The notes: a model not told the origin generated them from the sequence alone. Counted from the stretch's first letter, positions 39,764 through 49,780 are shown. The stretch is 64,000 nucleotides of DNA from Pseudarthrobacter defluvii (GCF_030816725.1 NZ_JAUSYG010000001.1:3286001-3350000), one strand, 5' to 3'. Numbers and translations are program-made.

Positions 39764-42140
39764 GTGACCAGCGGTGCCGCCGAAAACCAAGTCCATGCCT
39801 CCTCTGCTGGAAATGGCCAGCCGGATCCCGCCGTCGGGCGCCCGTCCGTTGATGAGCTGGTGCAGCAGATGACGCTGGAGGAGAAGCTGGCACAGCTGGT
39901 GGGCGTCTGGGTCAACGCCTCCACCGACGGGGACTCTGTGGCGCCTCTGCAGAACGAGATGGCCGGTGACGGGCGGTCCTGGGAGGATGTCATTGCCTCC
40001 GGCCTTGGCCAGATCACGCGCATGTATGGCACCGTTCCGCTGGAACCGCTTGAGGGAGCCCGCCGGCTTGCCGCTGCCCAGAAGCAGATCATGGCAGCTT
40101 CCCGCTTCAGCATTCCGGCCCAGGTTCATGAGGAATGCCTCGCCGGGCTGGCCGCCTGGAAGGCCACCGCCTTTCCCGTGCCGCTTGCCTGGGGCGCCAC
40201 GTTCAACCCCACGTTGGTGCGCCGGATGGCAGGCCTCATCGGTGACCAGATGCGTGCGCTGGGGGTCCATCAGGGCCTGGCCCCGGTCCTCGACGTGGTG
40301 CGCGACCTCCGCTGGGGCCGCGTGGAAGAAACCATTGGCGAGGACCCGTACCTGGTGGGAACGGTAGCCGGCGCCTACGTCTCGGGACTGGAGGCTTCCG
40401 GGATCGTTGCCACCCTCAAGCACTTCGTAGGCTATTCGGCCTCACGCGCCGGGCGGAACCACGCCCCGGTGTCCATGGGTCCGCGCGAGTTGGCCGATGT
40501 CATGCTGCCCCCGTTCGAGCTGGCGCTGAAGCACGGCGGCGCCCGGTCGGTCATGCACGCCTATACGGACACCGATGGCGTTCCCGCGGCCGCCAACCGT
40601 GCCCTGCTCACCTCGCTGCTGCGCGACCAGTGGGGCTTCGCAGGCACCGTGGTGGCGGACTACTTCGGTGTCGCCTTCCTCGACGTGACCCATGGCGTCG
40701 CTGCCGATTCCGGCGAGGCCGCTGCACTGGCACTGGCTGCAGGAGTGGACGTGGAACTGCCCACCGTCAACTGCTACGGCCAGCCGCTGCTGGAACGCGT
40801 CCGCTCCGGCGCAGTGTCCGAATCCCTGGTGGACACCGCCCTGCGCCGGGTGCTGCGGCAAAAGCAGGAAGCGGGGCTGCTTTCGCCAGGTTTCGACCCC
40901 GCTCCCCCGGTCCTGGCCGCCGGCACCGTCGATCTGGACCCTGCGGCCAACAGGGCGCTGGCCCGGGAAATCGCCGCGCAGTCCCTGGTGTTGCTGACGA
41001 ACAGGAAGCACGACGGCGGGCCCGGCCTGCCGCTGCCTGCTGCGGCCCGGGCGTCACTGGGCGTGGTGGGGCCGCTGGCGGAGGATCCGTTCGCCATGCT
41101 GGGCTGCTACTCCTTCGACGCGCACGTGGGTGCCTCCCACCCGGACGTTCCCATGGGCATCAGTGTTCCCACGGTGTCCGCCGCGGCTGCCCGGCGTTAC
41201 GGATCCGTGCGCAGCGCAGCCACCGGAACCTGCGAGGCCATCACCGAGGAAGAAATCGCGGATGCTTGCGCCATCGCCGCATCCGTTGAGACCTGCGTCA
41301 TTGTGGTCGGCGACAACGCCGGGCTGTTTGGCCGCGGCACATCCGGCGAGGGCAACGACGCAGCCGATCTTCAGCTGCCGGGTGACCAGCACCGCATGCT
41401 GGACCGGGTGCTGGCCGCCGCAAAGGACGCCGGGACCTGCGCCGTCGTGGTGGTCCTCAGCGGCCGGCCCTACGCACTGGGCGACTTCGCTGAGCGGGGC
41501 CGCAGCGATCGTGCAGGGATTCTTCCCGGGCGAGGAGGGCGCGGAAGCACTCTGGGATGTGTTGTCGGGGGCGGCGAATCCGTCCGGAAAGCTGCCGGTC
41601 TCCGTTCCGCGCACGTCCGGCGGCCAGCCGGGAACCTACCTGCACAGCCGCCTTGCGGGTCCCACCGGTGTCAGCGCCCTGGACCCCTCGCCGCTTTTCA
41701 GCTTTGGCCATGGCCTGTCCTACACGTCGTTCGGCTTCTCCGGCCACGCGGCGAGCCGGTCGGCCATGTCCACGTCGGACTCTGTCACCGTGGCCTGCAC
41801 CGTCACCAACACTGGTGCAGTCGAAGGCGCCGAAGTGGTGCAGCTGTACCTGGAGGACCCGGTAGGAGAGGTGGTGCGCCCCGTCCGCGAGCTGATTGGC
41901 TACGCACGGGTGGAACTCGCTGCCGGAGCCTCGGCTCAGGTGGAGTTCACGGTGCACGCGGACCGGACCTCATTTACGGGCCTGGACCTGAAGCGGGTTG
42001 TCACGCCGGGGCTGGTGAAACTGCATGTGGCCACCTCCAGCACTGCCGACGTCCACACCCACGAGGTCATGCTGCATGGTGATCGGCGGGTGGTGGGGTT
42101 CGACCGGGAGATGCTGACGCCCGTGACCGTGACCCCGTAG
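39764..42140 (+). pseudogene. GH3 beta-glycosidase, frameshifted near 41497
   Basis: This is a family 3 glycoside hydrolase (beta-glucosidase/xylosidase type). Visible are TLEEKLAQLVGVW, LRWGRVEETIGEDPYLVG, LKHFVGYSASRAGRNHAP and the nucleophile Asp in VVADYFGV (about residue 299). The GH3 C-terminal domain (NPSGKLPVSVPRTSG) and fibronectin-like tail (VTVACTVTNTG to the stop) are in another frame. The two frames join if one G of the GGGG run at 41496-41499 is dropped, restoring FAER-AAAIVQGFF and about 791 residues. Either a sequencing error or a real inactivation would explain it. The start is GTG 39764 with AGGAG upstream. Confidence 0.8.
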
Positions 42141-42158
42141 GTTGGGGCGAATCCACGC

Positions 42159-42866
42159 CTATGCGGTGGTGAACTTCTCCTCCACCAGGCGCAGCAGCGG
42201 CCGGGAGTTCAGGCACACCAGGAACACCACGGCGCCTGCGATGACCGGCAGCAGGTACGCGGTGGTTGCCAGCAGCAGGGTGGCGGTCACGAACAGGATG
42301 CCCACGTTGCCCAATGAAACCCGCTTCCGGGCACTGAAGCTGTAGAGGGACAGCCGGTACAGGTCGCGCGTCCGGAACGAGAAACGGGATAGCAGCAGCA
42401 AGGCGTGCACGGCCGTGGTGAGCACCAGCAGGGCCAGGACCAGCAGCGCCAAGCGGACGGCCGGTGCTGCCGGACTCGAAGGGTTCAGGGCGGCTGGCAG
42501 CCCGGCCAGATTGACCGCGATCACGGCCAGGACGAGCAGGCAGGGCGTCCAGACCTTCAGCGCAGGAACGAAGTTCAGCCGGTAGCTCCGGACGAAGTCC
42601 TTGTACACGCCGCTGTCGTGGCCGGCCAGCAGGCGGTTGAACGCATACATGCACGCCACCAGTGCCGGGCCGGCGGGAACCAGCGCTACCGGAACCAGCC
42701 AGATACCGGCTGCCGGCCCTGCAAGCAGGGCCGGCAGCAGCAGGATGTTGGCCAGGACCAGGAGTGCAGAGCCTGTCATCACGCCGGCGATGGTGCCGGC
42801 CGCCCTGAACAGGGGGCCGGCACCGTACTCCGCCTTCTTCTGAACCACCAACTGCCTTTCGGTCAC
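42159..42866 (-). CDS. YesL-family (DUF624) membrane protein
   Basis: This 235-residue protein has five or six membrane helices (SALLVLANILLLPALLAG, WLVPVALVPAGPALVACMYA, LALLVLALLVLTTAVHALLL). YesL proteins sit with LplABC-type sugar importers and glycosidases in many genomes; their role is unknown. It lies 31 bases after the binding-protein gene on the same strand, as the last gene of the transport operon. Confidence 0.88.
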   Translation of the reverse strand: MTERQLVVQKKAEYGAGPLFRAAGTIAGVMTGSALLVLANILLLPALLAGPAAGIWLVPVALVPAGPALVACMYAFNRLLAGHDSGVYKDFVRSYRLNFVPALKVWTPCLLVLAVIAVNLAGLPAALNPSSPAAPAVRLALLVLALLVLTTAVHALLLLSRFSFRTRDLYRLSLYSFSARKRVSLGNVGILFVTATLLLATTAYLLPVIAGAVVFLVCLNSRPLLRLVEEKFTTA

Positions 42867-42897
42867 GGCGGAAGGCCCGCTGCCGCCGTCGTACGTT

Positions 42898-44517
42898 CTA
42901 CTTCTTGTCCGCGTACGCCTTGTACGCCTTGTTGGCCAACTCTACGTATTTGCCCATGCCCTTGCTGTCCAGCTCCTTGACGTAGGCGTCGAACTCGGAG
43001 AGGGGCCGCTGGCCGGTGATGAACTTGAGCGTGTTCTGCTTGACGTGGTCCTTGAGCGGGGTGAGCGTCAGCGTGGCCTGTTCACGGTCGGTGTCGCTGA
43101 ACGGCACCGGCGGTGACACCGGGCGCGGCTTCTTGCTCTTCATGGCCTTCTGGAACGCCAGCTCCTCCTCGTTGAAGGTGGACTGCAACAGGTCCGTGGT
43201 GCCGCCATAGGCGAAGTTGCCGCCGGAGAATCCGTAGTCCACGCGCAGGTCCTTGGTGCCGGCCGGGTTCAGGCCCTGGAAGTTGATGTCCTTGGCCAGG
43301 ACCCGCTTGCCGCCCTCCTTGTTGTACGTGGTGCCCTGAACGCCCCACTTGGCGAACTCCTGGCCCTGGTCGCTGTAGAACAGCCAGTCGATGTACTGCA
43401 TCAGTGCCACGAAGCTGTCCTTGTCCTTGACGGACGAGTTGAGCATGATGCCGTTCTCCAGCCGGGAACCGCCGATGATGTCACCGGCGGGGCCGCCGGG
43501 GACCGTGATCTTGCGGACCGCGAAGTTGCCCTTGCCCAGCGACTGCTCCATGGACGTGCGGTAGGTGATGATGTTCTGCGAGTTGGCGCTGATTACGAAC
43601 GACTTCCCGGAGGTGAACTTCTGAATGGCCGCATCGTCGGTCTGCGTGAAGCTTTCCGGGTCCATCAGGCCCTCGGAGACCAGGGAGTTGAAGTAGGTCA
43701 CCAGGTCCTTGAACTGGCTGGAGGCGGAGCCGAAGGTGAACTCCTTCTTGTTTTCGTCAAAGGTCAGCCCGTCCACCAGGCCCCAGCCGGCAACCGTGCC
43801 GAAGGCGGTGCCGGCAATGTTGAGCACACTGTTGCCGTTGAAGCGGTCGGAGAAAGGGACCACGTCCGGGTGGTTTTTCTTGAGCTTGCGCAGCACCTCG
43901 CGGAACTCGTCCCAGGTCTTGGGTTCGGCGATGCCGTCCTTCTCCAGCACATCGGTGCGGAACGCCAGGGTGTAGTCAGGCCACAGTTCCTCGTGCAGAC
44001 CGGGGAGGACGTAGTACTTGCCATCCGCCTGGGTGAGGCCGGCGATTTCGGGTTCCAGCTTCCACTTCTTGACCTTGTCCTGGTAGTGCGGCATCAGGTC
44101 CACGTAGTCACTGACGGGCAGGACGGCGCCGGAGGACACGTAGGCGCTCTCCTGGCCGGGGTAAGTTTTGGCGATGATCTCCGGCGCCTTGCCGGAGCTG
44201 ATGAGCAGGCTGCGCTTCTGCTCGTAATCGCTGAACGGCACCACGGTTGTTTCCAGGGTGACGTTGTTGTCGCTGGCCATCTTGGTGAACAGCAGCCAGT
44301 CCTTCTTGATGGGATAGGTGGGCTGGTCGCTGAAAAGGAAGGTGAAGCTCAGCGGCGTCGTCGCCTTGAAGGTGTCCCCCACCCCAAAGCTGTCCATGGC
44401 GCCGTTGCGGGCCTTGGCGGTGTCCACCTTGCTTTCGGAATCGGAGTCACATCCGGCCATCACCAGGCCGAAGGCTGCGAGCGCTGACAGGCCGAGGAAG
44501 TCTCGTCTGCGGATCAT
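42898..44517 (-). CDS. LplA-type extracellular solute-binding lipoprotein
   Basis: This 539-residue binding protein for a sugar ABC importer has an N-terminal signal with RRR (MIRRRDFLGLSALAAFGLV) and lipobox MAGC, Cys at about residue 23. The mature part shows the usual large solute-binding fold (TWDEFREVLRKLKKNHPDVV, FSDRFNGNSVLNIAG). I chose ATG 44517 because the signal peptide and an AAAGGAA site fit; ATG 44532, five codons upstream, is possible. Permeases of the LplC and LplB type lie just upstream. No ATPase is encoded here, so a shared MsmX-like ATPase elsewhere is likely. Confidence 0.9.
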   Translation of the reverse strand: MIRRRDFLGLSALAAFGLVMAGCDSDSESKVDTAKARNGAMDSFGVGDTFKATTPLSFTFLFSDQPTYPIKKDWLLFTKMASDNNVTLETTVVPFSDYEQKRSLLISSGKAPEIIAKTYPGQESAYVSSGAVLPVSDYVDLMPHYQDKVKKWKLEPEIAGLTQADGKYYVLPGLHEELWPDYTLAFRTDVLEKDGIAEPKTWDEFREVLRKLKKNHPDVVPFSDRFNGNSVLNIAGTAFGTVAGWGLVDGLTFDENKKEFTFGSASSQFKDLVTYFNSLVSEGLMDPESFTQTDDAAIQKFTSGKSFVISANSQNIITYRTSMEQSLGKGNFAVRKITVPGGPAGDIIGGSRLENGIMLNSSVKDKDSFVALMQYIDWLFYSDQGQEFAKWGVQGTTYNKEGGKRVLAKDINFQGLNPAGTKDLRVDYGFSGGNFAYGGTTDLLQSTFNEEELAFQKAMKSKKPRPVSPPVPFSDTDREQATLTLTPLKDHVKQNTLKFITGQRPLSEFDAYVKELDSKGMGKYVELANKAYKAYADKK

Positions 44518-44535
44518 GGGTGTTCCTTTCATGGG

Positions 44536-45477
44536 TTATTCCTTGACGGAGCCGAGCATGACGCCCGAAAAGAAGTACTTCTGGACGAACGGGTAGACGC
44601 ACAGGATGGGAATGACGGTGAGGACGATGGTCACGGATTGGATGTTCGCGGCGATCTGGCCCATGTTTTCGGCTGTGCCGCCGGCCGAGCCCGCGGTGGT
44701 GACGCCGGCGATCATGTTGCGCAGGTAGATGGTCACCGGGAACAGTTCCGGCTTGTCCAGGTAGAGGAACGCCTGGAACCAGGAGTTCCAGTTGGCCACC
44801 GCGTAGAAGAGCACCATGGTGGCCACAATGGCCTTGCTTAGCGGCAGGACCACCTTGAACAGCACCCCGTATTGGCTGAGGCCGTCGATGGCGGCCGCCT
44901 CCTCAAGTTCCCGCGGCATGTTCTCGAAGAATGACTTCATGATCAGCAGGTTGAACACGCTGATGGCGTTCGGCAGTACCACGGCCCAGAGGGTGTTCCG
45001 GAGGCCCAGCGAGCTGATGAGCACGTAGTTGGGGATCAGGCCGCCGTTGAAGAACATGGTGAACACGGCGATGCCGATGAAGACGCTGCGGCCCTTCAGG
45101 TCCTTCTTGGCGATGGCGTAGGCGAATGACGTAGTGAGCACCATGGAGATGGCCGTGGCCACTACGGTATAGAGGACCGTATTGCCGTAGTTACGCCAGA
45201 ACGTCGAATCCGCGAGGATCAACTTGTAGGTTTCGATATTGAAACCCATCGGGAACAGGTTGACCTGCCCCGCGTTGATGAAGCCTTCGCTCGAAAAGCT
45301 TTGGGCCAGGATGTTCAGGAACGGGTACAGGGTCAGGAACACCACAACCAGCAGGAACACCAGGTTGGCCACCCGGAACACCCGCATCCCGCGTGAGACC
45401 CTCATGTCCTTGAGCAGGACCCCCGTCTCCTTCACGCCGTTCTTCCTGCCCGGCCGGCTGAGGACCCGGTCCTTCAT
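44536..45477 (-). CDS. LplC-type sugar ABC permease
   Basis: This MalG/LplC-type permease of 313 residues has about six helices, the EAA loop (ELEEAAAIDGLSQYGVLFKV) and the tail YPFVQKYFFSGVMLGSVKE. I chose ATG 45477 (MKDRVLSRPGRK). Before it, three similar 15-base blocks (GTGAAAGGGAC and two variants) run through from the end of the upstream gene, offering several GTG starts up to 45525. The upstream permease gene stops at 45519, so the start may be coupled to that stop. Confidence 0.88.
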   Translation of the reverse strand: MKDRVLSRPGRKNGVKETGVLLKDMRVSRGMRVFRVANLVFLLVVVFLTLYPFLNILAQSFSSEGFINAGQVNLFPMGFNIETYKLILADSTFWRNYGNTVLYTVVATAISMVLTTSFAYAIAKKDLKGRSVFIGIAVFTMFFNGGLIPNYVLISSLGLRNTLWAVVLPNAISVFNLLIMKSFFENMPRELEEAAAIDGLSQYGVLFKVVLPLSKAIVATMVLFYAVANWNSWFQAFLYLDKPELFPVTIYLRNMIAGVTTAGSAGGTAENMGQIAANIQSVTIVLTVIPILCVYPFVQKYFFSGVMLGSVKE

Positions 45478-45518
45478 GGCTGCTTCTTTCACCGCTGTCC
45501 CTTTCACGATCGTCCCTT

Positions 45519-46499
45519 TCACCACAGGCTCGTTCCTGCGAGGCGCTTGGATATGCCGTTCGCGGAGAGGATCAGCGTGAGCCCGATGACGGATTCGAAC
45601 ATCCCGATTGCGGCCGCGTAGCTGAAGTTGCTGGATTCCAGACCCACCCGGTAGAGGTAGGTGGAGATGACGTCGGAGGTGGCGTAGTTGAGCGGGTTGT
45701 AGATAAGGAGGATCTTCTCGAACCCCACCGCCATGAAGGTGCCGATATTCAGGATCAGCAGCGTAATGATGGTGGGTCGGATGGCCGGCAGCGTGACGTG
45801 CCAGGTCTGTTGCCAGCGGTTGGCCCCGTCGATCCGGGCCGCCTCATACAGCGACTCGTCCACGCGGGTTAGTGCCGCCAGGTAGAGGATGGCGCCCCAG
45901 CCCATGGTCTGCCACACCTCGGAGCTGATGTACATGGGCCTGAACCAGGCAGCGTCCTGGGTGAAGTTCACCGTGGTGCCGAACACCGTGTTGGCGATCT
46001 GGTTCACGGTGCCCGTCATGGAGAAGTTCTGCAGGATCATGCCCGCGATGATCACCACGGACATGAAGTGCGGCAGGTACGTCACCGTCTGAATGAGCTT
46101 CTTGAACTTCTCCGAACGCAGTTCGTTCAGCAGCAAAGCAAAGATGATGGGCATCGGGAAGCAGAACAGCAATGTCAGGACGCCCAGGATGACGGTGTTC
46201 TGGAAGGCCTGCCAGAAGCTGGGATCGTTGATGAACAGGGTGACGTACTTCAGGCCCACCCATTTCTCGCCGAATATGTTGCCGCCGGGCTGGAACTGCC
46301 GGAACGCGATCACGTTGCCGGCCATTGGGAGGTACCGGAACACCCCGAAGTAGGCCAGCGGAAGCAGCACCAGCGTGTACAGCCGCCAGTCCCGTTTGAT
46401 GGCCAGCTTCCAGCCGCCTGGTTTGTTCCGGGGTTTTTGGGCTCCCGCCTCCGTGTCCCTGGGGACCGACTCCGGGGGTACTTCCAATCTCATGGCCAT
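45519..46499 (-). CDS. LplB-type sugar ABC permease
   Basis: This 326-residue inner-membrane permease pairs with the LplC-type subunit. It has six hydrophobic helices and the EAA loop SLYEAARIDGANRWQQTWHV then TLPAIRPT. The N-terminus is a long polar, Pro-rich cytoplasmic segment. It is ten bases after the GH42 gene and followed by LplC, so the operon reads GH42, LplB, LplC, LplA, YesL. A strong GGAGG lies before ATG 46499. Confidence 0.92.
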   Translation of the reverse strand: MAMRLEVPPESVPRDTEAGAQKPRNKPGGWKLAIKRDWRLYTLVLLPLAYFGVFRYLPMAGNVIAFRQFQPGGNIFGEKWVGLKYVTLFINDPSFWQAFQNTVILGVLTLLFCFPMPIIFALLLNELRSEKFKKLIQTVTYLPHFMSVVIIAGMILQNFSMTGTVNQIANTVFGTTVNFTQDAAWFRPMYISSEVWQTMGWGAILYLAALTRVDESLYEAARIDGANRWQQTWHVTLPAIRPTIITLLILNIGTFMAVGFEKILLIYNPLNYATSDVISTYLYRVGLESSNFSYAAAIGMFESVIGLTLILSANGISKRLAGTSLW

Positions 46500-46508
46500 G
46501 ACTGCCTC

Positions 46509-48569
46509 CTACCGGCCGGTCTCTGCGGGTGATTCTTCGATGACCAGGACGCCGTTGGCGGTCAGCTCTGCGTCGCCAGCGACGGCCAGCCCCGTGATGC
46601 TGTCCCTTCCGCCCGCTCCTACGTCCACCCTGGCGGGGGCATCGTTGTGGTTCAGGACCAGCAGGTAGCTGCGTCCGTTGCCCGTACGACGGCGGACCTG
46701 CACCCCCAGCGGGGCGTCCAGTTCCGGGTGGATCCCCGCAGCAGTCCGTTCAGCGGCAAGCAGTTCCGCCAGGTAGGTGCCGTCCACCCGGGCGGACAAG
46801 TAAGTGGCGGTCCCGCTGCCGAAGGTGTTGCGGGTTACGGCCGGGCCGCCCGCCAGCCGTCCGGACGAGTAGCTCGCCAGCACTTCTGCCGTGGTGGTGT
46901 GCAGGTGCTCGGTCCAGTAATCCGCGGAAGCTGTGCCGCCGTCGGCCGTTGTCAGCTTCACCGCTTCGTCCTCTCCGGCGATTGGGTGCATTTCCTCACT
47001 CCACGCGCCCAACACGTTGCGCAGGGCGCCGGGGTAGCCGCCCAGCCGGATGGTGTTGTCCTGGTCCACGATGCCCGACAGGTAGCTGGCCACCAGGCGG
47101 CCGCCGCCAGCTACATAGTCTTCGATGTTCTGCGCTGCCTGGTCGGTCAGGAGATAGGTGGCGGGCAGGACCACCAGGCTGTACTTGCTGAGATCGGCCT
47201 TGGTGTCCACGAAGTCCAGGGGGATGTTTGCGTCGAAGAAGGGCCTGTACAGGCGAAGGACCTCCTGCGGGTAGTTCAGGTCAGACCGCGGCGAGTTTCC
47301 CAGTTCCAGGGACCACCAGCAGTCCCAGTCGAAGACCATGGCCACCCTGGCGCTGGCACGGGTGCCGGTGATGCCGGCCAGGCCCTTCAGCTCCCGGCCC
47401 AGCTCGGAGACCTCCCTGAATACGCGGGTGTTGGGTCCAGCGTGGTTGACCATGCCGGAATGGAAGCGTTCGGTGCCGCCCTTGGCCTGGCGCCATTGGA
47501 AGAACAGGATGGAGTCCGCGCCCTGGGCGATGGCCTGGTAGGAACCCAGCCGCATCTTGCCGGGGAGCTTGGAGACGTTGACGGACCACTGGCTCACGGC
47601 GCCCGTGGCCTGTTCCATTACGAGCCACGGCCGGCCCCGGCGCAGCGAGCGCATCAGGTCGAAGTTCAGGGCCGCGGCCACATGCGCGTCTTCTTCCCGG
47701 GGATCCGGATAGATGTCCAGGGCCGCCGCATCCTCTTCCGCTGCCCATGCCCAGTAGTCATTGTTCTTGTAGAAGCGCATGAAATTGGTGACGATGGGCA
47801 GGTCCGGGGTGTGCCGGCGCAGGATGTCCCGCTCAGCCTTGAAGTGGGCAAGCATGCTGTCGGAGGTGAAGCGGTGGTAGTCCAGGCGGCGGGAGGGGTT
47901 TGACCAGGTGCGGGGCTGGGCGGGGGCGTTCACCTGGGACCAGTCGGAGTAGCGCTGGCCCCAGACGTCGGTGCTCCAGGCCTGGTTCAGGTTTTCCAGG
48001 TCGCCGTATTTCTCCTGCAGCCAGGCCCGGAAGGCCCGGTCGGCGTGCGGGCCATAGGAGACCGGGCCGTATTCGTTGTTAACGTGCCACATGCACAGGG
48101 CCGGATGCGCCGCGTAGCGCTCCCCCATCTTTTCAGCCATGGCCAGGGACTTTTCCGGGTAGGCGGGATGCGAAACGTCGAAGTGCTGGCGGGATCCGAA
48201 TCCGAAAGTACTGCCGTCGGCCAGAACCGGAAGGATGTCCGGGTGCTGGGCGATCAGCCAGGCCGGCGGGACGGCGTCCGGAGTGGCCAGGTCCACGCCG
48301 ATGCCGTTCGCGTGCAGCAGGTCCATGATCTCGTCCAGCCAGCCAAAGTCATAGTCCCCGTCAGCTGTCTCAAGCCTGCTCCAGGAGAAGACGGCCAGCG
48401 TGACCAGGTTGACCCCGGCTTCCTGCATGAGACGCACGTCCTCGTCCCACACCTCGCGGGGCCACTGCTCGGGGTTGTAGTCACCGCCGTATGCGATTCC
48501 GCCGAGCCGATCATGCAAGCGCCTTAATCGGTGCTCGGAAGTGCTGGAGCTGTGCTCGCTGGTCATCAT
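46509..48569 (-). CDS. Beta-galactosidase, GH42 family
   Basis: This 686-residue cytoplasmic enzyme hydrolyses terminal beta-galactosides. Hallmarks are GIAYGGDYNPEQWPREVWDE at the N-terminus, the acid/base Glu in HVNNEYGPVSYG (about residue 165) and the nucleophile Glu in LVMEQATGAVSQW (about residue 318). The trimerisation domain and a small beta C-terminal domain follow. No signal peptide is visible, so it acts on imported oligosaccharides. It is first in the transport operon. About 60 bases upstream lies GAAACT...AGTTTC. Confidence 0.94.
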   Translation of the reverse strand: MMTSEHSSSTSEHRLRRLHDRLGGIAYGGDYNPEQWPREVWDEDVRLMQEAGVNLVTLAVFSWSRLETADGDYDFGWLDEIMDLLHANGIGVDLATPDAVPPAWLIAQHPDILPVLADGSTFGFGSRQHFDVSHPAYPEKSLAMAEKMGERYAAHPALCMWHVNNEYGPVSYGPHADRAFRAWLQEKYGDLENLNQAWSTDVWGQRYSDWSQVNAPAQPRTWSNPSRRLDYHRFTSDSMLAHFKAERDILRRHTPDLPIVTNFMRFYKNNDYWAWAAEEDAAALDIYPDPREEDAHVAAALNFDLMRSLRRGRPWLVMEQATGAVSQWSVNVSKLPGKMRLGSYQAIAQGADSILFFQWRQAKGGTERFHSGMVNHAGPNTRVFREVSELGRELKGLAGITGTRASARVAMVFDWDCWWSLELGNSPRSDLNYPQEVLRLYRPFFDANIPLDFVDTKADLSKYSLVVLPATYLLTDQAAQNIEDYVAGGGRLVASYLSGIVDQDNTIRLGGYPGALRNVLGAWSEEMHPIAGEDEAVKLTTADGGTASADYWTEHLHTTTAEVLASYSSGRLAGGPAVTRNTFGSGTATYLSARVDGTYLAELLAAERTAAGIHPELDAPLGVQVRRRTGNGRSYLLVLNHNDAPARVDVGAGGRDSITGLAVAGDAELTANGVLVIEESPAETGR

Positions 48570-48628
48570 TGTCCTTTGCTAGGCATATGGCCGCGGGCTC
48601 CCCGTTAATGCGACCTGCATCACACAGA

Positions 48629-48647
48629 GAAACTATCGTAAAGTTTC
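48629..48647. promoter_or_regulatory. Inverted repeat GAAACT-N7-AGTTTC before GH42
   Basis: GAAACT (48629-48634) and AGTTTC (48642-48647) are inverted repeats that overlap a possible minus-strand promoter. The half-site matches the sites before the GH3 gene, so one LacI-type regulator may serve both. Confidence 0.5.
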
Positions 48648-48831
48648 AGCAATAACAACAGGGGTAAGGGAAGTGGGAGGAGACTATTTTTCGTGCTGTT
48701 CTGGCCATGAGGGGAGCCACCAGGCGTCCCCGCGCTTCATTCGGGTAGACGGGCTGCCGTGGTGGACGCTGCTGGGCTGCGACTTTTCGGCGGGCCAAGG
48801 AAAGTATCGGACCGGGAGCGCGTCAGGGAAA

Positions 48832-48918
48832 GAACCACCAAGGGTGAGCCGGCGTCCGCAGGAAACCCGCCAAAGGTGAGCGGGCGTCCGCAGGGAACCC
48901 GCTAAGGGTGAGGCGGTG
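48832..48918. repeat. Three degenerate copies of the GTGAGCGGGCGT repeat
   Basis: Units begin at 48832, 48862 and 48895, each about 30 bases, with cores GGTGAGCCGGCGT, GGTGAGCGGGCGT and GGTGAGGCGGTG. They lie in the 367-base gap between the GH42 gene and the SOUL gene. The rest of the gap holds only the operator and promoter; I see no gene. Confidence 0.7.
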
Positions 48919-48936
48919 TTTGGTAGTTGGCTGGAC

Positions 48937-49539
48937 TCAGGCGCCCCGAGCAGCGTCCCCCGGCGCAGGTTCCCGCACGTCCTGGACGAGTTCGTTGTGC
49001 CGGAGGAACCACGGTTTGAACGGAGGATCGAAGCGGGCGAACCGGGGCGGGCCCACCGGTGTCAGGCCAGCCAGCGTGAGTGCAGCCTGCAGTCCGTTGT
49101 TGCGCTTTTCAAATGCGTGGGCGGAGCCGCGGCCGGAAAAACCCAGCACTGCGGCAAGGGAGCCCGGCACGGCGCGCACCCTGACCTTGGGATCTGTGGG
49201 CACCGGTGCGGTTTCAGCGGTGACGCCTGCCGGAAGCACGAAGGCCACCGTGAATTCGGCAGGTCCTCCGGTGCCGGGCAGCGGACCGCTTTGGAGCACC
49301 GGGGCGGTCATGGCCAGCTTCTGCGGCGCCTGCTCCTGGAGCACGGGGGCTGTCATGGCCAGCTTCTCCCGGGCAGCGTTGTTGCCGCTGATGTAGTTGA
49401 AGAGATGGCGGAAGGCGGCGTTTCCTGCGCGGTCGAAGTCCGCTGTCACGGTCACTTCGGCCACGGCGAAGTCCGGATACCTCCGCAGTTCGAAATGCGG
49501 ATAGCGCCGGACCAATTCATAGGGCTGCTGCTCGGTCAT
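48937..49539 (-). CDS. SOUL family heme-binding protein
   Basis: This 200-residue protein has the SOUL pattern: YELVRRYPHFELRRYPDFAV at the N-terminus, then FNYISGNNAAREKLAMTAPV and a second KLAMTAPVLQ, and a C-terminal FDPPFKPWFLRHNE. The doubled MTAPV motif is common in this family. Heme binding is known for some members, but the physiological role in bacteria is unclear. I chose ATG 49539 (MTEQQPYELVRR); the frame upstream has no plausible start. Confidence 0.9.
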   Translation of the reverse strand: MTEQQPYELVRRYPHFELRRYPDFAVAEVTVTADFDRAGNAAFRHLFNYISGNNAAREKLAMTAPVLQEQAPQKLAMTAPVLQSGPLPGTGGPAEFTVAFVLPAGVTAETAPVPTDPKVRVRAVPGSLAAVLGFSGRGSAHAFEKRNNGLQAALTLAGLTPVGPPRFARFDPPFKPWFLRHNELVQDVREPAPGDAARGA

Positions 49540-49724
49540 GGTGAACCAGAGCCTACGCTCATCGGCACCGGCGAGACCAGACCTGCGTGCACTGCCGGCA
49601 CCGGCCCACCCGGGAGCAGCCCGGCGCCCGTTCTGCCCCAGGCATGCACTCCAGTCCGCCCGTAGATGTTGCCAAGACCACGCCGCCTGATATTGCCCCA
49701 CGATAAGCAAGCGAAGCATAATAG

Positions 49725-49750
49725 TTAGCAGAACTAATTAGCGCTGCTAA
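49725..49750. promoter_or_regulatory. Inverted repeat before the MarR gene
   Basis: TTAGCAG (49725-49731) and CTGCTAA (49744-49750) are perfect inverted repeats with the palindrome CTAATTAG between them. The element ends 30 bases before the marR start, as expected of a MarR autoregulatory operator. Confidence 0.6.
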
Positions 49751-49780
49751 GGAACGTCAGCAGGAGGCGCATCCACTTAC

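Noticed and set aside
48673..48879. 68-codon frame in the gap after the GH42 promoter
   Set aside because: It runs into the degenerate tandem repeats, has no convincing ribosome site or family and shows no coding bias.
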